NCBI RefSeq assembly: GCF_010731615.1
Contig: NZ_AP022618.1
Coordinates: 2,852,001-2,916,000 of the forward strand
DNA: 64,000 nt
Reading direction: 5' to 3'
From: Mycolicibacterium insubricum
GTDB taxonomy: Bacteria; Actinomycetota; Actinomycetes; Mycobacteriales; Mycobacteriaceae
The position numbers and the translations under genes are program-made. This document shows, one piece after another, positions 1-7,290 of the stretch (the first letter of the stretch is position 1; every line of letters begins with the position of its first letter). Under the pieces are notes generated by a model that ran no database searches, was not told the DNA's origin, and saw nothing but the letters and a program-made list of their open reading frames with translations.

Positions 1-79
1 TGCTGCAGCCTGTCGCGATCAATGCGACGGCGGCCAGGCCGGCGGCGGCTGCCGTGCAACGGTGTGCGGTCGTCCTCAT
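1..79 (-). CDS. Lipoprotein, N-terminal fragment (cut by window edge)
   Basis: Only the first 26 codons are present. From the ATG at 79 (reverse strand) they read MRTTAHR, then an Ala/Leu-rich hydrophobic stretch ending IATGCS, which is a bacterial lipoprotein signal peptide with the lipidated Cys in the TGC context. The upstream sequence on that strand contains GAGAGGA as a ribosome binding site and a TATAGT box near 145-150 as a possible -10. The mature protein lies outside the window, so no function can be assigned. Confidence 0.6.
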   Translation of the reverse strand, partial: MRTTAHRCTAAAAGLAAVALIATGCS

Positions 80-295
80 GAGCGTCCTCTCGGGTTGTCC
101 GGTGGGGAGTTCGAGTTGCGACTGAACCAGTCCCGCTCGGCCGGACTATATCGGAATCCCCGTTGCGGCAACCGGCGTTCGCGGCGGTCGTTACCGTCGG
201 CCGGCCCTGCTGATGGCATCCGAAGGTGGACCGGCCTTTAGCGGGTACAGGTTGTCCCCTTGTTGACGGTCGGAGCGGCTGCCAACCTGGAACGT

Positions 296-1225
296 ATGAA
301 ACAAAGTGTCACCTTCTGCAGCCAAGGACTCAACGTCGCCGGAGTGCTCTTCACCCCGAAGACCGGTGAGCCCCACCCGGCGATCGTCATCGGGCACCCG
401 GTGACCAGCGTCAAAGAGCAGTCGCCCTCCATCTACGCACGCAGCCTCGTGGAGAAGGGGTTCGTGGTGCTGGTCTTCGACGCCACCTACCAGGGGGAAA
501 GCGAAGGCGAGCCCCGCCTTCTGGAGGACCCGATCGCCCGCAGCGAGAACATCAAAGACGCGGTCTCGTTCCTGACCACCCGCGACGACGTCGACCCCGA
601 GCGGATCGGCGCGCTGGGCATCTGCGGCTCGGGTGCCTATGTCCCGTTCGCCGCGCAGACGGATCGGCGGATCAAGGCGGTGGCGACCATCAGCGCCGTC
701 AACTTCGGTGACATGCTGCGCGAGGGCGCGGACCTCGGGGGTCAGGACCCGGCGATCCTGGCCGGTCAGGTCGCGCTGTCCAACCAGGCGCGTACCGACG
801 CAGCGAACGGGAGGACCGTCGAGCCGCTCCCCCTGCTCCCGATGTCCGAAGAGGAGGCCGAGCAGACTCCCGGACGCAGCATGATGCGCGAGGCCTACGA
901 CTTCTACCGGACACCGCGCTGCATGCATCCCAACGCTCCCAGCAAGATCGCGGTGCAGAGCTTTGACCTGCTCGCGCAGTGGGACGGCTGGGAGTTCATC
1001 ACCGACATCTCGCCGCGCCCATTGCTGATGATCGCGGGTACCGCGGCCGAGACTGGGGTGCATTCCGAGCGAGCCATCGAACGGGCAGCCGAGCCCAAGG
1101 AACTGTTCTGGGTGGAAGGCGCCAGCCACGTCGACCTGTACGGGGACCGGGAGCAGTTCCGTCCGATCGTGGTCGACAAACTCACCGAGTTCTTCGATCA
1201 GTATCTCGGCGCTCCGGCGCGCTGA
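296..1225 (+). CDS. Alpha/beta hydrolase (dienelactone hydrolase-like)
   Basis: Cytoplasmic alpha/beta-hydrolase fold protein of 309 residues. An N-terminal beta strand leads into VIGHPVTSVKEQ, and the nucleophile elbow reads LGICGSG, so the catalytic position is Cys as in dienelactone hydrolases rather than Ser. A late Asp/Glu region (GTAAETG) and a His in GASHVDLY complete the likely triad. The ATG at 296 is preferred over an upstream in-frame TTG at 260 because homology begins just after it. The gene converges on the membrane-protein gene at 1182 and their 3' ends overlap by 44 bp. The substrate is unknown; hydrolysis of a small ester or lactone is inferred. Confidence 0.8.
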   Translation: MKQSVTFCSQGLNVAGVLFTPKTGEPHPAIVIGHPVTSVKEQSPSIYARSLVEKGFVVLVFDATYQGESEGEPRLLEDPIARSENIKDAVSFLTTRDDVDPERIGALGICGSGAYVPFAAQTDRRIKAVATISAVNFGDMLREGADLGGQDPAILAGQVALSNQARTDAANGRTVEPLPLLPMSEEEAEQTPGRSMMREAYDFYRTPRCMHPNAPSKIAVQSFDLLAQWDGWEFITDISPRPLLMIAGTAAETGVHSERAIERAAEPKELFWVEGASHVDLYGDREQFRPIVVDKLTEFFDQYLGAPAR

Positions 1226-2012
1226 TCCTGCGCGGCTGCTCGCCGGCGATCGCCCACGGTTCTTCGTTTCGTTCCCGGCGATCCTGTTCTCGGCCCTGGT
1301 CGGCCGCCCAGGCGTCTTCGAATCGAATACCCGGTCCTGCGCCGGGCAATCGGTTCATCAATCGGGCCAGACGGCGGGGCGGTGCAGTCGGTTCCCATTG
1401 CGGAAACGCGCCACCGAGTGCCGCAAGGGTTTTGAGAATGACGAAGACGCCGAAGATCGCGTCCGGGATATCGGTGAGCGCGATCGCGGCGAGCCCGAGA
1501 ATGAGAGTCAGGTGCACGACGGCCATCCGACTCAGACCGCGTTGGGCACTCAGCTCGACCTGCCGGAACGACCAGCGGCGCAACGTCGGCAGTTCCACCA
1601 GGAAGTCGATCGCCAGCAATGCCGCGATGGACAGGCAGCCGATTCCCACGTCGCGCCAATCGACCTCGGCGATGTCAGGATGCCCGCTGCGGGCCAGCAC
1701 CAGTAGCGCCGCGACCAGGAACACCCCGTGACCGATGCTGAACGCCACGGCTCGGGTCAGGAAACCAGTGGCGAACGAACCGGTCTGCGCGCCCGCGGGG
1801 CTCTCCGGCGGGACGTACCGAAAGTGGCCGTACCGCGGTGCCCTTCGCTGGTGCAGGCGAATACGCGCCCAGGCGAACAGGCAGATCAGCATCGTCTCCA
1901 CCCAGTAAACGACGAGGGTGGATGCGCCCGACCAGTCGCCGAAGAACCAGCCGGACAACGGCACCAACGCCGCCGCGAACAGGACCAGCGACGGTAGGAG
2001 GCGGGCCCTCAT
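1182..2012 (-). CDS. Multi-pass membrane protein, DUF6498-like
   Basis: 276-residue integral membrane protein with about six hydrophobic segments: residues ~5-40 in two stretches, ~90-115, ~125-150 and ~175-205. They are followed by a charged, Arg-rich cytoplasmic tail. The WVETMLICLFAWARI motif near the second segment and the overall layout recall the DUF6498 family, which has no known function. It lies 10 bp downstream of the small gene at 2023-2193, so the two are probably co-transcribed. Its 3' end overlaps the convergent hydrolase gene. Confidence 0.7.
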   Translation of the reverse strand: MRARLLPSLVLFAAALVPLSGWFFGDWSGASTLVVYWVETMLICLFAWARIRLHQRRAPRYGHFRYVPPESPAGAQTGSFATGFLTRAVAFSIGHGVFLVAALLVLARSGHPDIAEVDWRDVGIGCLSIAALLAIDFLVELPTLRRWSFRQVELSAQRGLSRMAVVHLTLILGLAAIALTDIPDAIFGVFVILKTLAALGGAFPQWEPTAPPRRLARLMNRLPGAGPGIRFEDAWAADQGREQDRRERNEEPWAIAGEQPRRISAPERRDTDRRTR

Positions 2013-2022
2013 CGGCGCGGCC

Positions 2023-2193
2023 TCACTCCTCGGGTGTGACGGCCTCCGACTGGGGTGCGGCGGGCTTCTTGCGCTCGTCGAGCTTGTACTTCACCAGGGC
2101 GACGAGTGCCTTCGGATTTCGGGCCAGTGCGACGGCCCCCTGGACGCCGAATTTGACCTTCTGCCCGAACGTCAGTTCCTGGCCTGATTCCAT
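2023..2193 (-). CDS. Small conserved-looking protein, 56 residues
   Basis: A short gene beginning ATG at 2193 with a good ribosome binding site (GAGGGAG, 8 bases upstream). The protein begins MESGQELTFGQKVKFG, continues with an Ala/Lys-rich amphipathic stretch (VALARNPKALVALVKYKLDERKK), and ends in an acidic tail. It has no signal peptide or clear membrane segment. It sits 10 bp ahead of the membrane-protein gene ending at 1182 on the same strand, suggesting a helper subunit or membrane-associated peptide. I do not recognise the family. Confidence 0.6.
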   Translation of the reverse strand: MESGQELTFGQKVKFGVQGAVALARNPKALVALVKYKLDERKKPAAPQSEAVTPEE

Positions 2194-2297
2194 GATCTGT
2201 CTCCCTCGGAATGTGAGTTCCCGGAACTTTACATCCGGGCAGCCAACTGTTGCGCACCCGACCTCGGCCGGCGGAAACGGCCTGGGACAATCACGGC

Positions 2298-2903
2298 ATG
2301 GTCGAGAAGAGCCTGTGGATGCAAAAGGTCGCCGAGGATCCCACCCATTCCCAGTGGTACATCGAACGGTTCCGATCCATGGCGCGCGACGGTATGGACC
2401 TCGACGGCGAGGCCCGGATGATCGACGCGATGGCCCCCCGTAATGCGCACATCCTGGACGCGGGGTGCGGGCCCGGCCGGGTCGGCGGCCATCTGGCGCG
2501 AGCCGGTCACCGGGTGGTCGGGGTGGACGTCGATCCCGAACTCATCGAGGCGGCCGGTGCCGATCATCCGGGCCCGCAGTGGCTGGTCGCCGACCTCGCC
2601 GAACTCGACCTGCCGGCCCGCGGCGTCGACGAACCGTTCGACCTGATCGTCTCGGCCGGCAATGTGATGGCGTTTCTGGCTCCGAGCACCCGGGCCACGG
2701 TGCTCGCCCGGCTGCAAGCGCACCTGAAGCCGGACGGCCGCGCCGTGATCGGCTTCGGCGCGGGCCGCGACTACTCGTTTACCGAGTTCTTCGACCATGC
2801 CGCAAACAGCGGACTGGTGCCCGACCTGCTGTTGTCGACCTGGGACCTGCGCCCCTTCACCGAGGACTCGGATTTCCTCGTCGCTGTCCTGCGCCCGGCG
2901 TAG
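2298..2903 (+). CDS. Class I SAM-dependent methyltransferase
   Basis: 201-residue Rossmann-fold methyltransferase. Motif I is ILDAGCGPGRVGGHLA (residues ~53-68), motif II is VVGVDVDPELI, and FDLIVSAGNVMAFL follows at the position of motif IV. The rest alternates strands and helices as expected, ending FLVAVLRPA. The start at 2298 (MVEKSLWMQK) is chosen because the protein aligns from there. It precedes the FKBP lipoprotein gene by about 50 bp on the same strand. The methyl acceptor cannot be read from the sequence. Confidence 0.85.
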   Translation: MVEKSLWMQKVAEDPTHSQWYIERFRSMARDGMDLDGEARMIDAMAPRNAHILDAGCGPGRVGGHLARAGHRVVGVDVDPELIEAAGADHPGPQWLVADLAELDLPARGVDEPFDLIVSAGNVMAFLAPSTRATVLARLQAHLKPDGRAVIGFGAGRDYSFTEFFDHAANSGLVPDLLLSTWDLRPFTEDSDFLVAVLRPA

Positions 2904-2955
2904 TCGATCGCCACGCCCGGCGGCCCCCGTCGGTGGACGCGGTAGCGTGAGGGAC

Positions 2956-3576
2956 GTGAATCTCTCCTCCCGTGCCGTCGGCGTCGCGCTCGCGGCCTGC
3001 TCCGCAGCCCTCGCGGTGACCCTGACCGGCTGCAGCCACGACTCCGACCGCGCCGCCCCGGCCACCTCCTCGCTCTCGGTGAACCCGGTGAGCACCGAAG
3101 AGGCCACCCCCGCGACCGGGTGCCCGATGACTGCCCCGACCGGTACCGGGACGCCGGAGTGGACGTTCGCCGGGGCCACCGGAAAGGTGGCGGTCACCGG
3201 ATCGACCGATACCACCTCGCCGCTGGTCGAGATCACCACGCCCTTCTCGGTCAACGAGACCCAGGTGCACACGCTGCGCGCCGGTGACGGCCCGGTCGTT
3301 CCCAACAACGCGACCGTTTCGGTCTGCTACGTCGGGGTCAACGGGCGCGACGGCAAGGTGTTCGACAGCGCCTACGAGCGCGGCGAGCCCGCCGAGTTCC
3401 CGCTCGCCGGTGTCGTGCCCGGGTTCCAGAAGGCGATTGCCGCCCAGCACGTCGGGTCCACCGTCGCGGTGGCGATGACCTCGGCCGACGGCTACCCCAA
3501 CGGCCAGCCGCAGGCCGGCATCAAGCCCGGTGACACCCTGGTGTTCGCCATCAAGATCCTCGCCATCACCGGCTGA
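2956..3576 (+). CDS. Secreted FKBP-type peptidyl-prolyl isomerase lipoprotein
   Basis: About 206 residues, starting at a GTG (2956; an in-frame GTG at 2947 is also possible). The N-terminus is a lipoprotein signal with lipobox LTGC followed by SHDSD. The C-terminal half is an FKBP domain: VPNNATVSVCYVGVN, FDSAYERGEPAEFPL, VVPGFQKAI, VGSTVAVAM and GDTLVFAIKILAI all match conserved FKBP blocks. The enzyme would catalyse proline cis-trans isomerisation in the cell envelope. It lies 20 bp upstream of the exported ribonuclease gene, so it may be in the same transcript and could assist folding of exported proteins (inference). Confidence 0.85.
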   Translation: MNLSSRAVGVALAACSAALAVTLTGCSHDSDRAAPATSSLSVNPVSTEEATPATGCPMTAPTGTGTPEWTFAGATGKVAVTGSTDTTSPLVEITTPFSVNETQVHTLRAGDGPVVPNNATVSVCYVGVNGRDGKVFDSAYERGEPAEFPLAGVVPGFQKAIAAQHVGSTVAVAMTSADGYPNGQPQAGIKPGDTLVFAIKILAITG

Positions 3577-3596
3577 CCCGCACCTAGGCACCGCCG

Positions 3597-4064
3597 ATGA
3601 ATCGGGGCCGCGCCGTCGTCGTCGCGCTGTGCGCGTTGGCGGTGCTCGGCGTTGTCGCGCTGCTGTGGTGGCCGGGCCGCGAGTCGGTACCGCCATCCCA
3701 CCCGGCACCGAGCTCCGCGACGACGGCAACCCACGGGTCGACCGCCGCGCGCGGTGCGCTGCCGGACTGCGCCCTGTCCGAGCTGCCGCGGGAGGCCACC
3801 GACACCGTCGAGGTGATTCACCGCGGCGGGCCGTTCCGTTATCCCCGCAACGACGGGGTGGTCTTCGGCAACTACGAGCACCGGCTGCCGAACCGGGGCA
3901 AGGGCTACTACCACGAGTACACGGTGGTCACCCCGGGCGCCAAGAACCGGTCCACCCGGCGGGTGGTGACCGGGGGCACCCCGGTCACCGATCCGCCCGA
4001 GTACTACTACACCGGTGATCACTACAACTCGTTCTGCCTGATCACCGACGCGAAGGGGCGATGA
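3597..4064 (+). CDS. Exported guanyl-specific ribonuclease, RNase Sa/N1 family
   Basis: 155 residues: an N-terminal hydrophobic signal or anchor (residues ~7-25), a Ser/Thr/Pro linker, then a ~100-residue microbial ribonuclease domain. The domain closely resembles Streptomyces RNase Sa, with DGVVFGNYEHRLP, GYYHEYTVVTPGA, TRRVVTGG and YYYTGDHY. By family knowledge the catalytic Glu, Arg and His correspond to Glu107, Arg122 and His142 here, all present. It should cleave single-stranded RNA after guanosine outside the cell or in a target cell. The stop overlaps the start of the barstar-like gene (ATGA), so enzyme and inhibitor are translationally coupled. Confidence 0.88.
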   Translation: MNRGRAVVVALCALAVLGVVALLWWPGRESVPPSHPAPSSATTATHGSTAARGALPDCALSELPREATDTVEVIHRGGPFRYPRNDGVVFGNYEHRLPNRGKGYYHEYTVVTPGAKNRSTRRVVTGGTPVTDPPEYYYTGDHYNSFCLITDAKGR

Positions 4065-4372
4065 GGATGCCGATCCGAAACTCCCCCGTCGCGTTCCGGC
4101 TGGACGGCCGAAAAATCAAGTCGCGCAACGATTTCTATGCTGAGATCGGGAGGGCGGTGAACGGCGCGGGCGGCTACTTCGGGAGCAATCTCGATGCGCT
4201 CGCCGACTGCCTGCGCGGCGGCTTCGGCACGCCTGAGGACCGCCCGTTCCGATTCGTCTGGGCCCACAGCGCGGCGTCGCGCCGCGCGCTGACCGAGGCC
4301 GGTCAGCCCGGGTTCGTGGACTCCGTGCGCCAAGTCTTCGACGACACCGGCGTCGATCTCAAACTGCGCTGA
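4061..4372 (+). CDS. Barstar-like ribonuclease inhibitor (immunity protein)
   Basis: 103 residues with no signal peptide, so cytoplasmic. The sequence follows the barstar fold: FRLDGRKIKSRNDFYAEIG, then GGYFGSNLDALADCLRGGFG with the conserved Asn-Leu-Asp-Ala-Leu motif, FRFVWAHSAAS, and a final helix. It begins inside the stop codon of the ribonuclease gene. In the known barnase-barstar pairs the inhibitor blocks the nuclease active site and protects the producer. That role is inferred here from family and gene coupling. Confidence 0.88.
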   Translation: MRMPIRNSPVAFRLDGRKIKSRNDFYAEIGRAVNGAGGYFGSNLDALADCLRGGFGTPEDRPFRFVWAHSAASRRALTEAGQPGFVDSVRQVFDDTGVDLKLR

Positions 4373-4384
4373 CGCGGTGCGGGA

Positions 4385-4624
4385 TCACCCGCCGAAAATC
4401 GGTCGGCAGACGGTCCCGAACGGATCCCAGTAGTTGCCGGCACCGCAATCGGGCGGGCTGTTGAAGTTGCTCCAGGCGCGACACACGCCCACGTTGGGAT
4501 CCCACCAGCCGTCGCCGCAGTCCGGGACGGCGTTGCTCACCGCGGGGTTGAGGCCGACGGCCACCGCCGCCGGCGCCATCGCGATGGCCGTCGCGGCCGC
4601 CAGGCGAAGAACCGTTTTCTTCAT
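4385..4624 (-). CDS. Small secreted Cys-rich protein with duplicated motif
   Basis: 79 residues starting MKKTVLRLAAATAIAMA, a clear Sec signal peptide with likely cleavage after SNA. The ~45-residue mature part is an internal duplication: DCGDGWWDPNVGVCR and DCGAGNYWDPFGTVCR, each with two Cys spaced by 11-12 residues and a central W-D-P. The start at 4624 is chosen because a longer in-frame reading has no homology-like content before the signal peptide. Function is unknown. Two disulfide-stapled hairpins are the simplest structural guess. Confidence 0.75.
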   Translation of the reverse strand: MKKTVLRLAAATAIAMAPAAVAVGLNPAVSNAVPDCGDGWWDPNVGVCRAWSNFNSPPDCGAGNYWDPFGTVCRPIFGG

Positions 4625-4685
4625 CAGCGCATCTCCATACAGTGAGTCTGATCGCCCATCGAATCCCAGGCTACGGCCCGAGCCA

Positions 4686-5360
4686 TCACTGCGCGGCGGG
4701 GGTATCCGGTGCGGCAGTCCCCGATGCGGGGGCAGTTCCCGTCGTGCTCGCCGCGGGCTCCCCGGGTTGGATCGCGGGTGGTTCCGGCTTCCCCTCGGCT
4801 CCGCGGCCACTCGCTTCGCTCGCGTCCACTCCGCCGAGCTTCGCCGAACCACCCGGTTGGCGGTACTCATATCCCGGCGGCGGCGGGCCGTCGAGCGAGT
4901 AGTAACCGGGGGGCAGCGCCGGTCCCCCGGTCGTGGATGCGGTCGACGCGGTCTCGGAACCGGGTGCGTTGATCGACACGTAGCCGGGCGGCAGGGCTGG
5001 GGCGGGCCCGGCCCCGGCCGGCGGGGCGGCCGCGCCGACGGTGGCCTCGGATTGGTTCATCCCGTATGGGTCGTGGGCCTGGTGCCACAGATCCCGCAGC
5101 GTGCCCAGCGGGCCGGAACCGTACTGACCCGACCCGTACACCGGGTTGGCGATCTCGGGCACCTTCTGCGGTACGACGGCCGCCGCCGGAGCGGGGTCGG
5201 CGTCGGTGGCCGCCGGGGCCGGATCACCCGGCGGGGTCATGGCGTCGCCCGGATCGGCGCCGGCGAGCGCGGCCAGACCCAGCCATGCTCCGGTCAGCAC
5301 CGCGACCGCCGGATAGGCGGTCAGGAGGCACCGTCGAACCGTCATCGCGCGGGAGGCCAT
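4686..5360 (-). CDS. Secreted Pro/Ala-rich protein carrying an in-frame repeat insertion
   Basis: 224 residues: signal peptide (CLLTAYPAVAVLTGAWLGLAALAGA), a Pro/Ala-rich linker, a short conserved-looking block (GPLGTLRDLWHQAHDPYG), two LPPGY motifs and a low-complexity C-terminus. Residues ~171-194 (VDASEASGRGAEGKP region) are encoded by a 71-bp sequence almost identical to an intergenic copy at 9660-9730, so this segment looks like an in-frame insertion. The LRDLWH block resembles YLRELWHA in the secreted protein at 37241-37753, suggesting distant paralogy. An alternative start is the ATG at 5345. Function unknown. Confidence 0.65.
   Translation of the reverse strand: MASRAMTVRRCLLTAYPAVAVLTGAWLGLAALAGADPGDAMTPPGDPAPAATDADPAPAAAVVPQKVPEIANPVYGSGQYGSGPLGTLRDLWHQAHDPYGMNQSEATVGAAAPPAGAGPAPALPPGYVSINAPGSETASTASTTGGPALPPGYYSLDGPPPPGYEYRQPGGSAKLGGVDASEASGRGAEGKPEPPAIQPGEPAASTTGTAPASGTAAPDTPAAQ
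4780..4850 (-). repeat. 71-bp dispersed repeat, copy 1 (inside a coding region)
   Basis: Read on the reverse strand, this segment starts GGTTCGGCGA, contains GAGTGGACGCGAGCGAAGCG, and ends GCCGGAACC. It matches 9660-9730 with three differences in 71 bases. The ends are imperfect inverted repeats (GGTTC...GAACC) and an inner GCTCGGC/GCCGAG pair can also fold, so the unit resembles a REP-type hairpin element. Here it is translated in frame within the Pro/Ala-rich secreted protein. Confidence 0.85.
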
Positions 5361-5384
5361 GGGATCAGGCTAGCGTCCCGCCTG

Positions 5385-5792
5385 CTACAGGGTCGCCTGG
5401 ACCGGTCCGAGCAGCTGGCACTCCGGGGACGCCTCGGCGAACCCGACGTAGGCGCCGCAACCGCGGCCGGTGCCGACGTACACCGCTCCGGGCCGCAGCG
5501 GCACCAGCACCCGGGCCGTCGCCGCACCGTCGGCCGGCACGCAGGTCGTCGGCGACCCGGCACCCAGCTCCTGCAGACAGGCGATCGACCGCCGGGACTC
5601 CGCCGGCCAGCCACACGACACCGGTTCCACCGACACGCTGACCTGCGCCGCCCCGTCGACCTGCACCACCTCCGGGCCGGAAATGGCGTAATCGCACGGC
5701 GCATTCAGCCCGGCATGCGCGACCGCCGCGCCCGGCACACCGACCAGCCCCAAAACGAGCGTTGCCGCCCACGTGATCACCCATCGCCGCAT
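5385..5792 (-). CDS. Secreted hypothetical protein with Cys pairs
   Basis: 135 residues. It has a signal peptide (MRRWVITWAATLVLGLVG...AAVAHA) and a mature domain with six Cys (CDYAI, SCGWP, ACLQEL, TTCVP, GCGAY, ECQLL), consistent with a small disulfide-bonded extracellular beta domain. The start at 5792 gives a textbook signal peptide. It is encoded next to another secreted-protein gene on the same strand (25 bp apart) and diverges from mgtE. I do not recognise the family. Confidence 0.7.
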   Translation of the reverse strand: MRRWVITWAATLVLGLVGVPGAAVAHAGLNAPCDYAISGPEVVQVDGAAQVSVSVEPVSCGWPAESRRSIACLQELGAGSPTTCVPADGAATARVLVPLRPGAVYVGTGRGCGAYVGFAEASPECQLLGPVQATL

Positions 5793-5872
5793 CCTCGGAT
5801 GCTAACTCTGCGCGGGCGCGCGCACGGCCTTATGCTCGTCGCGTCGTAAGGGGCCTACCTCCAGAAGGACGC

Positions 5873-7255
5873 ATGGATCCGATAATCAAGCTTGTCCTGG
5901 TACCCGACCTGTCGACCGTCGTCGGCACCGCAGACCCAGAGCGGGTGACGTACTGGCTGCGGGAGGTGGCGCTGCCCGGCGACCGGTCCCGCGCACTGGC
6001 GCGACTGTCCGCCGACGAGCTCACCGCGCTGGCCCGGTTCGCCGCCACCGACGACGCGGTGGAGCTGCTGGACTCCGTCGACGACGAACTCGCCGCACGC
6101 TTCCTGCGCGCCGCCGAGGCCGACGATGCCGTGCGTCTCCTCGACGCCCTCGACAGCGACCGGGTCGCCGATATTCTGCGCGAACTGAAAGGCGCTCCCC
6201 GCCAGCGCATCCTGGATCTGTTGCCCGCGCAGCGCGCCGACCGGATCCGCGGGCTGCTGAGCTGGCCGCAGGACAGCGCCGCCGCGCACATGGTGCCGGA
6301 GATGTTGACCGTCTCCCCCGGTGTCACCGTCGCCGAAGCCATCGCCATGGTGCGCGCCGAGGCCAATGCGCTGCGGACCGACGCCCGTACCGGGGCTTAC
6401 GTCTTCATCGTCGACGACGACGCCCGGCTGGGCGGCGTCGTCGGGTTCCGCGATCTGGTGCTGGCCGAACCCGAGACACCGGTCGACGCGTTGGCGGACA
6501 CCGATGTGCGTACGGTGAACGCTCTCGACGACGCCGAGGATGCCGCCCGCGCGCTGGACGCCTATGACCTGGTGGCGGTGCCGGTCATCGACGAGCACGG
6601 TCGGCTGCTGGGCATCGTCACCGAGGACGACGCCGCCGACATCGCCGAGGAGGAGGCCACCGAGGATGCCGAACGCCAGGGTGGTTCGTCGCCGCTGGAC
6701 GTGCCCTACCTGCGGGCGTCGCCGCTTCTGTTGTGGCGCAAGCGAATCGTCTGGCTGCTGCTGCTGTTCGTCGCCGAGGCCTACACCGGCACCGTGCTGC
6801 GGGCGTTCGAGGATGAGATGGAGGCCGTCGTCGCACTGGCGTTCTTCATCCCCCTGCTGATCGGCACCGGCGGCAACACCGGCACCCAGATCACCACCAC
6901 CCTGGTGCGTGCGATGGCCACCGGTCAGGTGCGGTTGCGCGACGTGCCGGCGGTGCTGGTCAAGGAGCTCTCGACCGGGTCGATGGTGGCGCTGACCATG
7001 GCGCTGGCCGCCGTCATCCGGGCCTGGACGCTCGGTGTGGGCCCGGAGATCACCCTGACGGTCGCGCTGACGGTGGCGGCGATCGTGATGTGGTCGTCGT
7101 TGATCTCCTCGATCCTGCCGCCGCTGCTGAAGAAGATCCGTATCGATCCCGCTTTGGTGTCCGCGCCGTTGATCGCGACCATCGTCGACGGCACCGGGCT
7201 GATCATCTATTTCCTGATCGCCCACGCCACGTTGTCTCAGCTGCAGGGCCTGTGA
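5873..7255 (+). CDS. mgtE: Magnesium transporter MgtE
   Basis: 460 residues. The N-terminal superhelical MgtE_N domain (~1-135) has repeated Leu-rich turns such as LDSVDDELAARFLRAAEADDAVRLLDAL. Two CBS domains (~140-265, with VAVPVIDEHGRLLGIVTEDD) follow, and then a five-helix pore domain (~285-455). The pore signature PLLIGTGGNTGTQ starts at residue 327. MgtE homodimers import Mg2+ (or Co2+) and the N and CBS domains close the channel at high internal Mg2+. The length is typical. The ATG at 5873 follows CCAGAAGGAC, a good ribosome binding site. Confidence 0.95.
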   Translation: MDPIIKLVLVPDLSTVVGTADPERVTYWLREVALPGDRSRALARLSADELTALARFAATDDAVELLDSVDDELAARFLRAAEADDAVRLLDALDSDRVADILRELKGAPRQRILDLLPAQRADRIRGLLSWPQDSAAAHMVPEMLTVSPGVTVAEAIAMVRAEANALRTDARTGAYVFIVDDDARLGGVVGFRDLVLAEPETPVDALADTDVRTVNALDDAEDAARALDAYDLVAVPVIDEHGRLLGIVTEDDAADIAEEEATEDAERQGGSSPLDVPYLRASPLLLWRKRIVWLLLLFVAEAYTGTVLRAFEDEMEAVVALAFFIPLLIGTGGNTGTQITTTLVRAMATGQVRLRDVPAVLVKELSTGSMVALTMALAAVIRAWTLGVGPEITLTVALTVAAIVMWSSLISSILPPLLKKIRIDPALVSAPLIATIVDGTGLIIYFLIAHATLSQLQGL

Positions 7256-7290
7256 CGACGGCCCGGACGGTGTTCGGCAGTATCGGGTAG

